Positions 6,551 to 6,607 of a stretch of 6,607 bases of DNA are shown here, one piece after another. A program made the translations under genes and the position numbers. This DNA is from Savagea sp. (lineage in GTDB: Bacteria > Bacillota > Bacilli > Bacillales_A > Planococcaceae), in assembly GCA_030152265.1 (NCBI GenBank), contig JASLHQ010000163.1:1-6607 (forward strand), read 5' to 3'. Under the pieces are notes generated by a model. That model did no database searches. It worked only from the letters and a program-made list of their open reading frames with translations, and was not told the origin of the DNA. Every line of letters starts with the position of its first letter. Positions within the stretch are counted from its first letter, which is position 1.

Positions 6551-6607
6551 ATGACAAAAGAAGTTCGAGTACGCTATGCCCCAAGTCCGACTGGACATTT
6601 ACATATC
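6551..6607 (+). CDS. gltX: glutamyl-tRNA synthetase, N-terminal fragment
   Basis: Only the first 19 codons are in the window; the gene runs off the right edge. Residues 6-19 carry the class I aminoacyl-tRNA synthetase opening of the GluRS type, YAPSPTGHLHI, where H16-L-H-I is the first part of the HIGH-type ATP-binding motif. Gene order (ispF then gltX) supports GluRS, as in B. subtilis. GlnRS shares part of this motif but is uncommon in this group, where GluRS usually also charges tRNA-Gln for later amidation. The ATG at 6551 follows a GGGAG (6535-6539) at 11 bases, a rather wide spacing. Confidence 0.93.
   Translation, partial: MTKEVRVRYAPSPTGHLHI

Overview
The window reads as an ordinary chromosomal housekeeping segment of a low-GC Gram-positive bacterium of the order Bacillales. 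The evidence is the gene order clpC - radA - yacL (PIN/TRAM) - ispD - ispF - gltX, all on the + strand, strong AGGAGG-type ribosome binding sites, sigma-A-like promoters and a textbook CtsR operator. The ClpC and RadA sequences look Bacillus/Planococcaceae-like to me; the family-level guess is from memory, not from a search. No mobile element, CRISPR array, rRNA or tRNA gene was seen, and codon use looks even throughout.

Layout. Bases 1-98 hold the possible last codons of an upstream gene, a promoter (TTGTAA-N17-TATAAT), a perfect tandem CtsR box over the expected transcription start, and the clpC ribosome binding site. clpC (99-2546) encodes the complete 815-residue AAA+ unfoldase and ends in a strong intrinsic terminator (2559-2593). 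radA (2670-4040, TTG start) follows with its own extended -10 promoter. The 154-base gap 4041-4194 carries a long stem-loop right after the radA stop, then a promoter and a strong ribosome binding site for yacL (4195-5289). The diadenylate cyclase gene disA, which sits between radA and yacL in Bacillus subtilis, is absent here. yacL is followed closely by ispD (5308-6003, GTG start), which overlaps ispF (6000-6476) by four bases. A short gap with an extended -10 promoter leads to the first 19 codons of gltX (6551 onward).

How the genes relate. clpC is the stress-responsive protein quality-control gene, here with its own CtsR-controlled promoter. radA acts in recombination. yacL encodes a membrane-anchored PIN/TRAM protein that is probably a ribonuclease. 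ispD and ispF are two steps of the non-mevalonate (MEP) isoprenoid pathway and are translationally coupled. gltX begins a tRNA-charging gene. I found no unknown multi-gene system. The points most worth a second look are the promoter-plus-CtsR box directly before clpC, the missing disA, and the unusual stem-loop left in its place.
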